From: DATKYQ01 sp035528415
GTDB taxonomy: Bacteria; Myxococcota; B64-G9
Length of the DNA stretch: 64,000 nucleotides
Assembly (NCBI GenBank): GCA_035528415.1
Contig: DATKYQ010000025.1
Location: 62,001-126,000, forward strand
Direction: 5' to 3'
Under the pieces are notes generated by a model. The model saw only the letters and a list, made by a program, of their open reading frames with translations. It was not told the DNA's origin and did not search any database. Positions 40,935-49,519 of this stretch are shown piece by piece. Every line of letters starts with the position of its first letter. Positions within the stretch are counted from its first letter, which is position 1. The position numbers and the translations under genes are program-made.

Positions 40935-43487
40935 TTAGATACCGATGCGCTCGAGTTCTACAAGCGGTTCCGCTTCGTCCCGCCCGGTGTTCAGATTGAT
41001 GCGGCAATAAATCGTCCAGTCTTCGTCCCCTTCGGGGTCGACTATCTTCTGCCTGGCGCTCCATGTGTGCTTTGATTCCTGTATCAGGATCGTGTTGCGC
41101 ATCTGACGCGCGCGGGGGGTAATGTCGATTTCGGCGTGTTGTTCGAAATAGGCGGCCATCTGCTCCTCGATCTGTTCGGCGCTCCAGTCACTTTCTTCGC
41201 CTTGTCTGATCGCGGCCACGGCAGCATGGTAGTCGCGATCGGCCAGACACTTGAGCAAGACATGCAGCTCGTTGCGTGCGCGGGCGGCGAAGGCTCGCGG
41301 ATCGAAGCCTTCCTGCCGCGGCCTTTCTCTCGTTACGGCTTGCGAGCCGTGACTTTCTTTGGGCACCGCTACCAGCAGCTCCCACTCCTCGAGCAGGCTC
41401 GAATCGGTGCGCCTGACCACTCCGTGCAGGTAGGCCAGGATGTCCTCGAAATCTTCGTTCCACAGCGGCTCGGGCACGCTCTGCACCGCGGCCTTGTAGG
41501 CCTGGCCGAGATAGCGCAGCAGCACGCCCTCGCTGCGCTCCAGCCGGTACTCCCTGACGTAGTCATTGAAGTCCAGCATGCCCTCGTACATCTCCCTGGC
41601 GATCGACTTTGGCCGAATGTTCTCATCCCCCACCCAGGGGTGCAGCTTAGCGAAGACATTGAACGAGTCGTAGATGAACTCGGCATTGGGCTTGGGATAG
41701 TCCACCTTCTCGAGCGCCTCCATGCGCTTTTCGTACTCGACGCCCTCGGCCTTGAGACGGGCTACCAACTCGCCCTTGAGCTTGTCCACCTGCCGCCTGA
41801 GAATCACCTTGGGGTTTTCGAGGATCGCCTCGACCAGCGTCGACATGTCGAGCGCCAGGGTCACAGAATCGGGATCCAGCAGATCGAGCGTAGCGACCAG
41901 GTAGAGCGACAGGGTGTGGTTGAGCGAGAAATCGTCCTGCAGCTCGCCAGCCATCTTGACCGTCGCCCCAGCGGCGGCATGCTCGACTTCCACGATTCCC
42001 GCGGCCGTAAGCGCCCTGAACAGGATGGCCGCCCGGCGACGCTGGTATTTCTTTTCTCCCGCAGAACTGTGCGAACGGGCGATCAACTCGATCAAGCGCC
42101 GGTAGCCGCCTCCCGGCAGACCGTCTTCGCGCTGCAGCAGGTTGAGCATCATCCCATGAGTCACATCAAAATGGGCCTGCAGCGGCTCGGGGGGCGAGGC
42201 AAGCAGTTTTTCGAAGCGACCCCGGTCCCAGGGAATGGCCCGGGGCGGCGGCTTTTTCAGGCTGAGCTTCTTTTTCAGGTTGGGGTTATCCGCGATCTTG
42301 GCCTTGATGCGCCGGTTCTCGATGGCCCACTCGGGCGCCTGCACCACCACCCGGCCGTGATCGTCGAAGCCCTTACGCCCGGCCCGGCCGGCGATCTGGT
42401 GGAACTGGCGTGCACTCAGGATGGCGCTCTTTTGGCCGTCGAACTTGTAAAGCTGGCGCAGCAACACCGTGCGAATGGGGATGTTGACGCCGACGCCCAG
42501 GGTGTCGGTTCCACTGATCACTTTGATCAGGCCCGCCTGGGCCAGCCTTTCGACCACGCGCCGGTAGCGCGGCAGAAGACCGGCATGGTGGATGCCGATG
42601 CCGTTTCTCACGAAGCGTTGAAACTCCTTTCCGTAGGGCGTCGTGAAACGCTCGCCCGCAAGTTCTGCGGCAATGGCCTTCTTTTCCTCGCGGGAACATA
42701 TTTTGACGCTGGTGAGATTCTGGGCCTGTTCGGCGCAGTCGCGCTGGGTGAAGTTGACCAGGTAGATGGGAGCCTCGTCCGCCTGCAGCAGGTCTTCTAT
42801 TGTCTCGTGTATGGGCGTCTCGCGGTACTCGAACTCCAGAGGCACCGGGCGCTGGTCGTCGCGCACGGCAGACACTTCGCGGCCGCTGAACTCCCGCAGG
42901 CGCTGCTCGATCTCCGAGGTATCTCCGAGTGTCGCCGACATAAGCAAGAACTGGGTGTCGCGGAGCGTGATCAGCGGGATCTGCCAGGCCACCCCGCGCT
43001 CTCTGTCTCCGTAGTAGTGAAACTCGTCCAGCACGACATGGTCGGCTTCGACGTCATCGGCCCTGAGCGCCATATTGGACAAGATCTCCATGGTGCAGCA
43101 GATCAGACCGGCTTCCGGGTTGACGCTGGCGTCGCCGGTCAGCAGGCCGACGTTCTCGGCCCCGAAGGCATCGCACAGGGCGAAGAACTTCTCGTTCACC
43201 AGGGCCTTGGTGGGAGCGGTGTAGAAAGAGGTCTTGTGCTCGGCCATGGCCAAGAAGTGAAGCGCCAGCGCCACCAGTGACTTGCCCGATCCGGTGGGCG
43301 TGTTGAGAATGACGTGCTTGCCGGAAAGCAGTTCGAGGACGGCTTCTTCCTGGGCCGCGTAGAGCCGCATGCCCAGTTGATCCACGTATCCCAGAAACAG
43401 GTTCAGGATCTCGTCGCGCCCGGTCCGTGTCTCGCCGCTTGCCAGTCCGGCCAGCAACTTCTCCATCGGCGCCCTTGTGACTTTCAT
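40935..43487 (-). CDS. Ski2-like DEAD/DEAH superfamily 2 helicase (DUF3516 type)
   Basis: 850 residues. Motif I is NTPTGSGKS, motif II DEFH, motif III SAT (LMSATLGD) and motif VI QIAGRAGRKG, with HHAGLLPRYR and GTDTLGVGVNIP typical of the Ski2/HelY group. The C-terminal 350 residues match the DUF3516 region often fused to such helicases. Its role is probably RNA processing or decay, but direct evidence is limited. It begins directly after the stop of the TonB-family gene (TGAATG), so the two are co-transcribed even though their functions look unrelated. Confidence 0.9.
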   Translation of the reverse strand: MKVTRAPMEKLLAGLASGETRTGRDEILNLFLGYVDQLGMRLYAAQEEAVLELLSGKHVILNTPTGSGKSLVALALHFLAMAEHKTSFYTAPTKALVNEKFFALCDAFGAENVGLLTGDASVNPEAGLICCTMEILSNMALRADDVEADHVVLDEFHYYGDRERGVAWQIPLITLRDTQFLLMSATLGDTSEIEQRLREFSGREVSAVRDDQRPVPLEFEYRETPIHETIEDLLQADEAPIYLVNFTQRDCAEQAQNLTSVKICSREEKKAIAAELAGERFTTPYGKEFQRFVRNGIGIHHAGLLPRYRRVVERLAQAGLIKVISGTDTLGVGVNIPIRTVLLRQLYKFDGQKSAILSARQFHQIAGRAGRKGFDDHGRVVVQAPEWAIENRRIKAKIADNPNLKKKLSLKKPPPRAIPWDRGRFEKLLASPPEPLQAHFDVTHGMMLNLLQREDGLPGGGYRRLIELIARSHSSAGEKKYQRRRAAILFRALTAAGIVEVEHAAAGATVKMAGELQDDFSLNHTLSLYLVATLDLLDPDSVTLALDMSTLVEAILENPKVILRRQVDKLKGELVARLKAEGVEYEKRMEALEKVDYPKPNAEFIYDSFNVFAKLHPWVGDENIRPKSIAREMYEGMLDFNDYVREYRLERSEGVLLRYLGQAYKAAVQSVPEPLWNEDFEDILAYLHGVVRRTDSSLLEEWELLVAVPKESHGSQAVTRERPRQEGFDPRAFAARARNELHVLLKCLADRDYHAAVAAIRQGEESDWSAEQIEEQMAAYFEQHAEIDITPRARQMRNTILIQESKHTWSARQKIVDPEGDEDWTIYCRINLNTGRDEAEPLVELERIGI

Positions 43488-44729
43488 TCAGTAGGGATAA
43501 CGCCGCGAGCGGAAGGCCTGGATGCGTGGCCGCTCACCGATCTCGAAGTAGAAGCCGAATTGGAACCTGATCATGCCGTCGGCGTCGGCTAATCCTCTTG
43601 GAGGGTTGGGAAACGGCGACGCGCCCTGGAAGGCGCTGATGGCCTCGTCGTCTAAAAAGCTCACCCCGCACGACTGCGCCACCGAAACCCCGTGCAGTTC
43701 GCCGGCGGTGCTCAACTCGACGTTGAGCACGGTGTAGCGATCTTTCACCCCGTAGATGTTGCCGTAGGGATCGCGGCGCACGTAGGCATCACCGGGGCTC
43801 CAGTGCTCGCTGACCCCGCGCTTGACCCGGTTGAAGAAAGTCGCGTACTTGAACTCGCGGCTGTTGAGCATGGTCTCCTCGCCCTTGGGCACGTCGCGGA
43901 TGTAGTCGTTGGCAGGAGCGCCCGAAACCATGTCCAGCCGGCTCAACGAGGGTTTCTTGAACATGGCCACCGTCTGCTGGTCTTTACCGCCGTCGCCGTC
44001 GGTCTGCTCGTTCTGCAGCATGCGGCCGCTCTTGAGCCGCAGCCGTTCGGAGTTGCCGTGAATCTCGTCTGAGGGCTGGTATCTGCCCAGCGAGCCCAGG
44101 TCGAGGTCGAGCTTGAGCCTGAGCGACTCGCGTTTCTTGATGTCCGGAATTTCCATGGCGAAGGCCTGCTCGGCGCTGGTAGTCCCCCGCCGTCCCTGCT
44201 TGCGGGTCACCATGGCGATGTCCTGTTTTCCGGGCTCTTTCTGCTGTTCGTCCGAGCGGCGCCGCGAGTAATCGGCAATGGTCGGCCGGGTCTGGGCGAT
44301 ACCATAATCCTTGCGCTGATTGCGGCTGACGCTCTCTTTCTCGACGTTGGTGTTGTGCTCGGATAAAAAGCGGGCCTTTTCTGGGCGCGAAGAATCAGGG
44401 GTCGGGGGAATATCGACCACCTGGCCCTTGAGATCGGTTTCTTCTTCTTTTTTCTTTTCCTGCTCGAGGCTGGCCTCTTGCCGCTTCTCTTCCTGCTTGG
44501 CGTCGACCTTGGCGTGAACACTACGGTTCTGGTCCCATTCGTTACGGGTCATGGCCACCAGGCTGACCTCGGTGGTCTCCGCGGTTCGCGGCTTGGGGAA
44601 CAACCCGTTCCAATAGTTATACATGGCCGGAAGCAAGCCGCTGAGAATGAGCTGCGCATGCAGCAAAAGCGCCAGGATCCCGGCCAGGATCCAGGGCTTG
44701 CGGCTGCTTCTGCGTCTCGAGGCCGGCAT
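43488..44729 (-). CDS. TonB-family energy transducer-like protein
   Basis: 413 residues. A single N-terminal transmembrane helix (about 13-35, ILAGILALLLHAQLILSGL) follows a basic start. A long charged Lys/Glu/Arg region (about 60-290) spans the periplasm. The last 100 residues form a TonB C-terminal-like domain (YTVLNVELSTAGELHGVSV, then DDEAISAFQGASPFPNPP). It may energise a receptor such as the one at 21342, or act like the TonB-like motility proteins of myxobacteria. No ExbB or ExbD gene is adjacent. Confidence 0.82.
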   Translation of the reverse strand: MPASRRRSSRKPWILAGILALLLHAQLILSGLLPAMYNYWNGLFPKPRTAETTEVSLVAMTRNEWDQNRSVHAKVDAKQEEKRQEASLEQEKKKEEETDLKGQVVDIPPTPDSSRPEKARFLSEHNTNVEKESVSRNQRKDYGIAQTRPTIADYSRRRSDEQQKEPGKQDIAMVTRKQGRRGTTSAEQAFAMEIPDIKKRESLRLKLDLDLGSLGRYQPSDEIHGNSERLRLKSGRMLQNEQTDGDGGKDQQTVAMFKKPSLSRLDMVSGAPANDYIRDVPKGEETMLNSREFKYATFFNRVKRGVSEHWSPGDAYVRRDPYGNIYGVKDRYTVLNVELSTAGELHGVSVAQSCGVSFLDDEAISAFQGASPFPNPPRGLADADGMIRFQFGFYFEIGERPRIQAFRSRRYPY

Positions 44730-44821
44730 GACCGACTCCCATTTTCAACGTTCTCCGACTTTTCAGTTTAACACCCGTGAACAATAACGTCAATCTGCCC
44801 CGCGCCGGCCGGATAAAAGCG

Positions 44822-44851
44822 TTGACACGCATGTCACCTGCCAACTATGAA
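44822..44851 (+). promoter_or_regulatory. Predicted fhs promoter
   Basis: TTGACA (44822-44827) and TATGAA (44846-44851) are 18 bp apart, about 85 bp before the fhs start. The divergent TonB-family gene starts at 44729, so this 206-bp gap should hold both promoters. Confidence 0.55.
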
Positions 44852-44873
44852 TATGTTCCACCCGTACGGAAAG

Positions 44874-44909
44874 CGGGCTAGATGGGCTCTTTGTTAAGCC
44901 GTTTTTTTT
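44874..44909 (+). terminator. Terminator-like hairpin with T8 in the fhs leader
   Basis: CGGGCT (44874-44879) can pair with AGCCG (44897-44901) with one bulge, or GGCT (44885-44888) with AGCC (44897-44900). Eight T residues follow at 44902-44909. It lies between the predicted promoter and the fhs ribosome site AGGAGG (44922-44927). It could be an attenuator; the stems are weak. Confidence 0.4.
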
Positions 44910-44935
44910 AACTACTCAATTAGGAGGAACAGTCC

Positions 44936-46708
44936 ATGGCACTGGACCCCACCAAGAACGCAGACTGGGAAATCGCCGAAGAATCCGAGAGCCGCATGAA
45001 GCGCTCGGAGCAACTGGCCGAGGAACTGGGCATCACCCGGGACGAGCTTTTGCCCCACGGTCACTACGTGGCCAAGGTGGATTACGCCCGCGTGCTCGAG
45101 CGGCTGGCCAAAAAACCCGATGGCAAGTTCATCGAGGTCACGGCCATCACCCCGACCCCTTTGGGTGAAGGCAAGTCGACCACCACCATGGGCCTGCTGC
45201 AGGGAATGGGCAAGCGCAACAAGAAGGTCGTTGCCTGCATCCGCCAACCCTCGGGCGGCCCGACCATGAACATCAAGGGCTCCGCGGCCGGCGGCGGGCT
45301 CGCTCAGTGCATTCCCCTGACAGAGTTCTCGCTGGGCCTTACCGGCGACATCAACGCCATCATGAACGCCCACAACCTGGCCATGGTCGCCCTGACCTCG
45401 CGCATGCAGCACGAGTTCAACTACGGCGATAATTTCCTGGCTAAAAGAAAGCTCGAACGGCTCAACATCGACCCTCGCAACATCGAAATGGGCTGGATCA
45501 TCGACTTCTGCGCCCAGGCCCTGCGCCACATCACCATCGGCGAGGGCGGCAAAATGGACGGCTTCCTGATGAAGTCCAAGTTCGGCATCGCCGTCTCTTC
45601 CGAAGTAATGGCCATCCTGTCCATTTTCAGCGACCTGGCCGACTTCCGCAAGCGCATCGGCGGCATGGTGGTGGCCTACGACAAGCGCGGCAATCCGGTC
45701 ACAACCGAGGATCTCGAGGTGGCCGGCGCCATGACGGCCTGGATGCGCGAGGCCATCAACCCCAACATGCTGCAGTCTCTCGAGGGTCAGCCCTGCTTCG
45801 TGCACGCCGGACCTTTCGCCAACATCGCCGTCGGTCAGTCCTCGGTGGTGGCCGACAAGATGTGCCTCAAACTCGCCGATTACCATATCACCGAGTCGGG
45901 CTTCGGCGCGGACATCGGCTTCGAGAAATTCTGGAACGTCAAGTGCCGTTACTCGGGCAACATCCCCAACGTCTCGGTCATCACCACGACCATCCGGGCC
46001 CTAAAGAGCCACGGAGTGAACGCCGGCGCGCCGCCCTGTCCTCCGGGCAAACCGCTGCCCGATGGGTACTTCAAGGAGAACCTGCCCTGGCTGGAAGACG
46101 GCATGAAAAACGTCATCCACCACATCGGTACGGTCAAGAAATCCGGCGTCAACCCGGTCGTCTGCATCAACGTCTTCCACACCGACACGGAAGAAGAGAT
46201 CAAGCTGACCCGCAAGATGTGTGAAGCGGCCGGCGCGCGCGTGGCGGTCTCCAAGCACTGGCAGTACGGCGGCGAGGGAGCCCTCGAGCTGGCCGACGCC
46301 GTGGTCGACGCCTGCAACGAAAAGGTCAACTTCAAGTTCCTCTACGAATTGAACACCCCGCTCCGCGAGCGCGTCGATCTGATCGCCAAGCAGGTCTACG
46401 GGGCCGACGGCGTAAGCTACGCCCCGGAGGCCGAGGCCAAACTGAAGAAGTTCGAAGCCGATCCCAAGTTCAACGACTACACCACCATGATGGTCAAGAC
46501 CCACCTGTCATTGACTCACGACCCGGCCATAAAGGGCGTACCCAAGGGCTGGACGCTGCCCATTCGCGACTTCTTGACTTACGGCGGCGCGCGCTTCATC
46601 TGCCCGGTGGCCGGCAACATCTCGCTCATGCCCGGTACAAGCTCCGATCCGGCCTTCCGCAGAGTCGACATCGACACCAAGACCGGCAAGGTTCAGGGGC
46701 TGTTCTAG
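44936..46708 (+). CDS. fhs: Formate-tetrahydrofolate ligase
   Basis: 590 residues, slightly longer than the usual 555-560. The ATG at 44936 follows AGGAGG. The ATP site is TPTPLGEGKSTTT; family motifs include RQPSGGPTMNIKG and GDINAIMNAHNL. It makes 10-formyl-THF from formate, ATP and THF in the cytoplasm. Together with the gcv operon it points to active one-carbon traffic through folate. It appears to have its own promoter and a leader of about 80 bases. mobA follows 17 bp downstream. Confidence 0.97.
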   Translation: MALDPTKNADWEIAEESESRMKRSEQLAEELGITRDELLPHGHYVAKVDYARVLERLAKKPDGKFIEVTAITPTPLGEGKSTTTMGLLQGMGKRNKKVVACIRQPSGGPTMNIKGSAAGGGLAQCIPLTEFSLGLTGDINAIMNAHNLAMVALTSRMQHEFNYGDNFLAKRKLERLNIDPRNIEMGWIIDFCAQALRHITIGEGGKMDGFLMKSKFGIAVSSEVMAILSIFSDLADFRKRIGGMVVAYDKRGNPVTTEDLEVAGAMTAWMREAINPNMLQSLEGQPCFVHAGPFANIAVGQSSVVADKMCLKLADYHITESGFGADIGFEKFWNVKCRYSGNIPNVSVITTTIRALKSHGVNAGAPPCPPGKPLPDGYFKENLPWLEDGMKNVIHHIGTVKKSGVNPVVCINVFHTDTEEEIKLTRKMCEAAGARVAVSKHWQYGGEGALELADAVVDACNEKVNFKFLYELNTPLRERVDLIAKQVYGADGVSYAPEAEAKLKKFEADPKFNDYTTMMVKTHLSLTHDPAIKGVPKGWTLPIRDFLTYGGARFICPVAGNISLMPGTSSDPAFRRVDIDTKTGKVQGLF

Positions 46709-46725
46709 GGCAACCCTCTGGCGCT

Positions 46726-47280
46726 TTGAAGCTTCCCGTCTATATCCTGGCCGGCGGCAAGAGTTCGCGTTTCGGCGGCGACAAGGCCCGCTTTTCATGG
46801 CGGGGCCGGCCTTTAATCCTGCAGGCGGCGCAATCGCTTATGCAATTCGCATCGAACCTGACCGTCGTCGCCGAGCGGGCCGGCAAGTATGACGACCTGG
46901 GACTTCACACCATAGCCGACGGGAAACCGGGTCAAGGCCCGCTGGGCGGAATAGGGGCCGCGCTGCGCGATGCCCGGGGAAGCGATTGGATCCTGTGTGC
47001 ATCATGCGATCGTATCGGCTTGAAGGCGAGTTGGATCGAAGACTTATTTGCAGCCGCCGGGCAAGAGGCCTGCGTGGTCGCCTTCCGGGACGAGCGCTGG
47101 CAACCGCTGCCGGCCCTGTACCGCACCTCCATAACCGCCGTGGTCGAGGCCGCACTCGAAGCCGGCCGCCTGTCCCCCTGGCACACTATCGAAAGTGTCG
47201 CCAGTGTCGGGCTTCCTTTGCCTAATGAATGGGATAGCTCACTCGACGTCAACGAGCCGGGGGTGCTTTCCGGCGGTTGA
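46726..47280 (+). CDS. mobA: Molybdenum cofactor guanylyltransferase (MobA-like)
   Basis: 184 residues. The nucleotide site LAGGKSSRFGGDKA lies at residues 8-21, followed by DGKPGQGPLGGI and the metal-binding Asp in CASCDRIGL, where most MobA proteins have CDMPF. No ATG precedes the nucleotide site in this frame; the TTG at 46726 is the best start, without a clear ribosome site. It would attach GMP to molybdopterin, implying bis-MGD enzymes such as formate dehydrogenase. That fits fhs and selD in the neighbourhood. Confidence 0.85.
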   Translation: MKLPVYILAGGKSSRFGGDKARFSWRGRPLILQAAQSLMQFASNLTVVAERAGKYDDLGLHTIADGKPGQGPLGGIGAALRDARGSDWILCASCDRIGLKASWIEDLFAAAGQEACVVAFRDERWQPLPALYRTSITAVVEAALEAGRLSPWHTIESVASVGLPLPNEWDSSLDVNEPGVLSGG

Positions 47281-47352
47281 CATGGCCGGTTTGGGGAATT
47301 AGGTTGTGCCTACCGGCAACCCGATCCGGGGACGTATGGGAAGGAGTATAGC

Positions 47353-48222
47353 ATGTGGGACTACACCAACAAGCTCATGGATCACTTCAAGAACCCGCGC
47401 AATGTCGGAGTCATAGAAAACCCCGACGGCATCGGCGAGGTCGGTTCGCTGGCCTGCGGCGACGCCTTGCGGCTGATGTTCAAGCTGGATGACAAGGGCC
47501 GGATCGAGAACGTCAAGTTCCAGACCTTCGGTTGCGCGAGCGCCATTGCATCGTCCTCGGCTTTGACCGAGATGCTGATCGGCAAGACTCTCGGCGAGGC
47601 ACAGAAGATCACCAATCAGGACATCGCCGATTTTCTGGGCGGCATGCCCGATCAGAAGATGCATTGCTCGGTCATGGGCCGCGACGCGCTATTGGCCGCC
47701 ATAGAAAACTATGAGAAGGGCAGCCCCCCCAACAAGAAGGTCGATAGCGATATAGTCTGCCAGTGCTTCGGCGTGACCCAGCTGGAGATCGAACGGGCTG
47801 TCAGGGAGAACCACCTGACCAGCGTCGAGGAGGTCACCAACTACACCAAGGCCGGCGGCGGCTGCGAGAGCTGCCACGACGATATTCGTGAGATCATCGC
47901 CCGTGTCAGCGCCGAGAAGAAAGACGCAGGCGGCCCGGCCGGGAAGCCTGCGCGCAAGAAAAAGCTGACCACTGTGCAGAAGATTCGGATGATCGAGGAG
48001 ACGCTCGATCGCGAGATCCGCCCCTCGTTGAAAAAAGACGGCGGCGACATCGAGCTGGTCGATCTCGACGGCGATAAAGTGATCGTTTCGATGCGCGGAA
48101 CATGCTCGCAGTGCCGCCTGGTCGACTTCACCCTCAAGGACGTGGTCGAGTCGAAGATCAAGGAGTTCGTCGCGGACGATCTGAGCGTGGTTGAGGAAGG
48201 GGCCGAGGAGGTAGGGAGATGA
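47353..48222 (+). CDS. nifU: Three-domain NifU-type Fe-S scaffold protein
   Basis: 289 residues from ATG 47353 behind AAGGAG. The IscU-like domain (about 1-125) has cysteines in LACGD, TFGCASAIASS and MHCSV. The central BFD-like 2Fe-2S domain (about 132-175) has CQCFGV and GGCESCHDD. The C-terminal Nfu domain (about 200-280) has GTCSQCRL. It builds clusters with the NifS that starts inside its stop (ATGA at 48219-48222). No nitrogenase genes are near, so this is likely the general Fe-S system, as in epsilon- and some deltaproteobacteria. Confidence 0.96.
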   Translation: MWDYTNKLMDHFKNPRNVGVIENPDGIGEVGSLACGDALRLMFKLDDKGRIENVKFQTFGCASAIASSSALTEMLIGKTLGEAQKITNQDIADFLGGMPDQKMHCSVMGRDALLAAIENYEKGSPPNKKVDSDIVCQCFGVTQLEIERAVRENHLTSVEEVTNYTKAGGGCESCHDDIREIIARVSAEKKDAGGPAGKPARKKKLTTVQKIRMIEETLDREIRPSLKKDGGDIELVDLDGDKVIVSMRGTCSQCRLVDFTLKDVVESKIKEFVADDLSVVEEGAEEVGR

Positions 48223-49412
48223 ACGTCTACCTGGATAACAACGCAACCACCATGGTCGCGCCCGAGGTGGTCGAGGCCATGCGACCCTTCTGGAGCGATA
48301 TGTACGGCAACCCCTCCAGCATTCACGAATTCGGCGGCCAGGTCGGCCGGCATATCGCAAAGGCGCGTGAGCAGGTGGCCGCGCTGCTGGGGGCCCGGCC
48401 CGATGAGATTGTCTTCACCGGCTGCGGCTCCGAGGGCGACAACCTGGCCATCAGGGGAACGATCGAGGCGCTGGCCGGGCGCAAGCGGCACCTCATCACC
48501 ACCCGGGTCGAGCACCCGGCCGTGCGAGTGACCTTCCAGCTACTCGATAAACAGGGCTATCGCCTGACCGAGATCCCGGTCAACCGCGACGGGGCACTCG
48601 ATCTCGACAAGCTCGATGCCGCTATTACCCCGGACACGGCCATCGTCAGCGTCATGTGGGCCAACAACGAAACCGGCGTCATTTTCCCGATAGAAGAAAT
48701 CGCCCAGATGGTCAAGGCCAAGGGCGCCGTCTTCCACACCGACGCCGTTCAGGCGGCCGGCAAGCTCTTGATCGACATGAGCCGCGTGCCGGTCGACCTG
48801 TTGACCATCTCGGGCCACAAGCTGCACGCCCCCAAGGGCGTCGGCGCCCTGTTCGTGCGCAAGGGCACCAAGCTGGTCCCGCACATCTCGGGAGGCCACC
48901 AGGAAGGCGGCAAGCGCGCCGGTACCGAGAACGTGCCCGGCATCGTCGGCCTGGGAATGGCCGCAGAGATGGCCCGAAGTGCCATCGGCCAGGAGAACGA
49001 ACGCGTGCGCGCACTGCGGGACAGGCTCGAAAGCGGGCTGCTGGCAAGCTGCAAGGGCTCCGTGGTAAACGGTAAGCACCGCCTGCCAAATACCCTCAAC
49101 ATCAGCTTCGAAAACATCGAGGGCGAGTCGATCCTGTTGATGCTGGACGACATCGGCGTCGCGGCCGCGTCCGGCTCTGCCTGCACCTCGGGCTCGCTCG
49201 AGCCGTCCCACGTGCTTCGGGCCATGGGGATTCCCTTCACGCTGGCCCACGGCTCGATCCGCTTCAGCCTCAGCCGCTACAACACCGAGGCCGAGATCGA
49301 ACACGTACTGGCTCACATGCCCGGTATTGTCGAGCGGCTGCTCGAGATCTCGCCCTTCGCGCATCAGGTGCCCGGCAGCACCTGGGGCGGAGCCCCCAGC
49401 TGCAACACCTGA
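48219..49412 (+). CDS. nifS: Cysteine desulfurase, NifS type
   Basis: 397 residues. It starts with NVYLDNNATT, has the PLP Lys in SGHKLHAPKG and the active Cys in SGSACTSGSLEPSHVL. It supplies sulfur to NifU, with which it overlaps by 4 bp. NifS-type enzymes can also release selenium from selenocysteine, and the convergent neighbour is selD, so supply of selenide is possible. That link is only by position. Confidence 0.96.
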   Translation: MNVYLDNNATTMVAPEVVEAMRPFWSDMYGNPSSIHEFGGQVGRHIAKAREQVAALLGARPDEIVFTGCGSEGDNLAIRGTIEALAGRKRHLITTRVEHPAVRVTFQLLDKQGYRLTEIPVNRDGALDLDKLDAAITPDTAIVSVMWANNETGVIFPIEEIAQMVKAKGAVFHTDAVQAAGKLLIDMSRVPVDLLTISGHKLHAPKGVGALFVRKGTKLVPHISGGHQEGGKRAGTENVPGIVGLGMAAEMARSAIGQENERVRALRDRLESGLLASCKGSVVNGKHRLPNTLNISFENIEGESILLMLDDIGVAAASGSACTSGSLEPSHVLRAMGIPFTLAHGSIRFSLSRYNTEAEIEHVLAHMPGIVERLLEISPFAHQVPGSTWGGAPSCNT

Positions 49413-49429
49413 CCCGTCGGCTGTTTAGC

Positions 49430-49463
49430 GCCCGTCCCAAAACCCCGTTTTTCGAAGACGGGC
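49430..49463. terminator. Hairpin between convergent nifS and selD
   Basis: GCCCGTC (49430-49436) and GACGGGC (49457-49463) form a perfect 7-bp stem with a 20-base loop that contains a T-run on the plus strand. Placed between two convergent genes, it could end transcription from either side. No strong T-tract follows the stem directly. Confidence 0.4.
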
Positions 49464-49519
49464 ACTACGAAAATATTGGGTTATTTTTGGTGTTCGATCA
49501 GTTTCGAGATGGGAATTAT

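Noticed and set aside
41136..43280. 714-codon open frame antisense to the helicase gene
   Set aside because: It mirrors the helicase codon pattern; GC-rich third positions keep the opposite frame open. The helicase strand has all SF2 motifs.
47353..49412. nifU-nifS as part of a nitrogen fixation cluster
   Set aside because: No nifH, D, K, E, N or B genes nearby; three-domain NifU with NifS also serves general Fe-S assembly.
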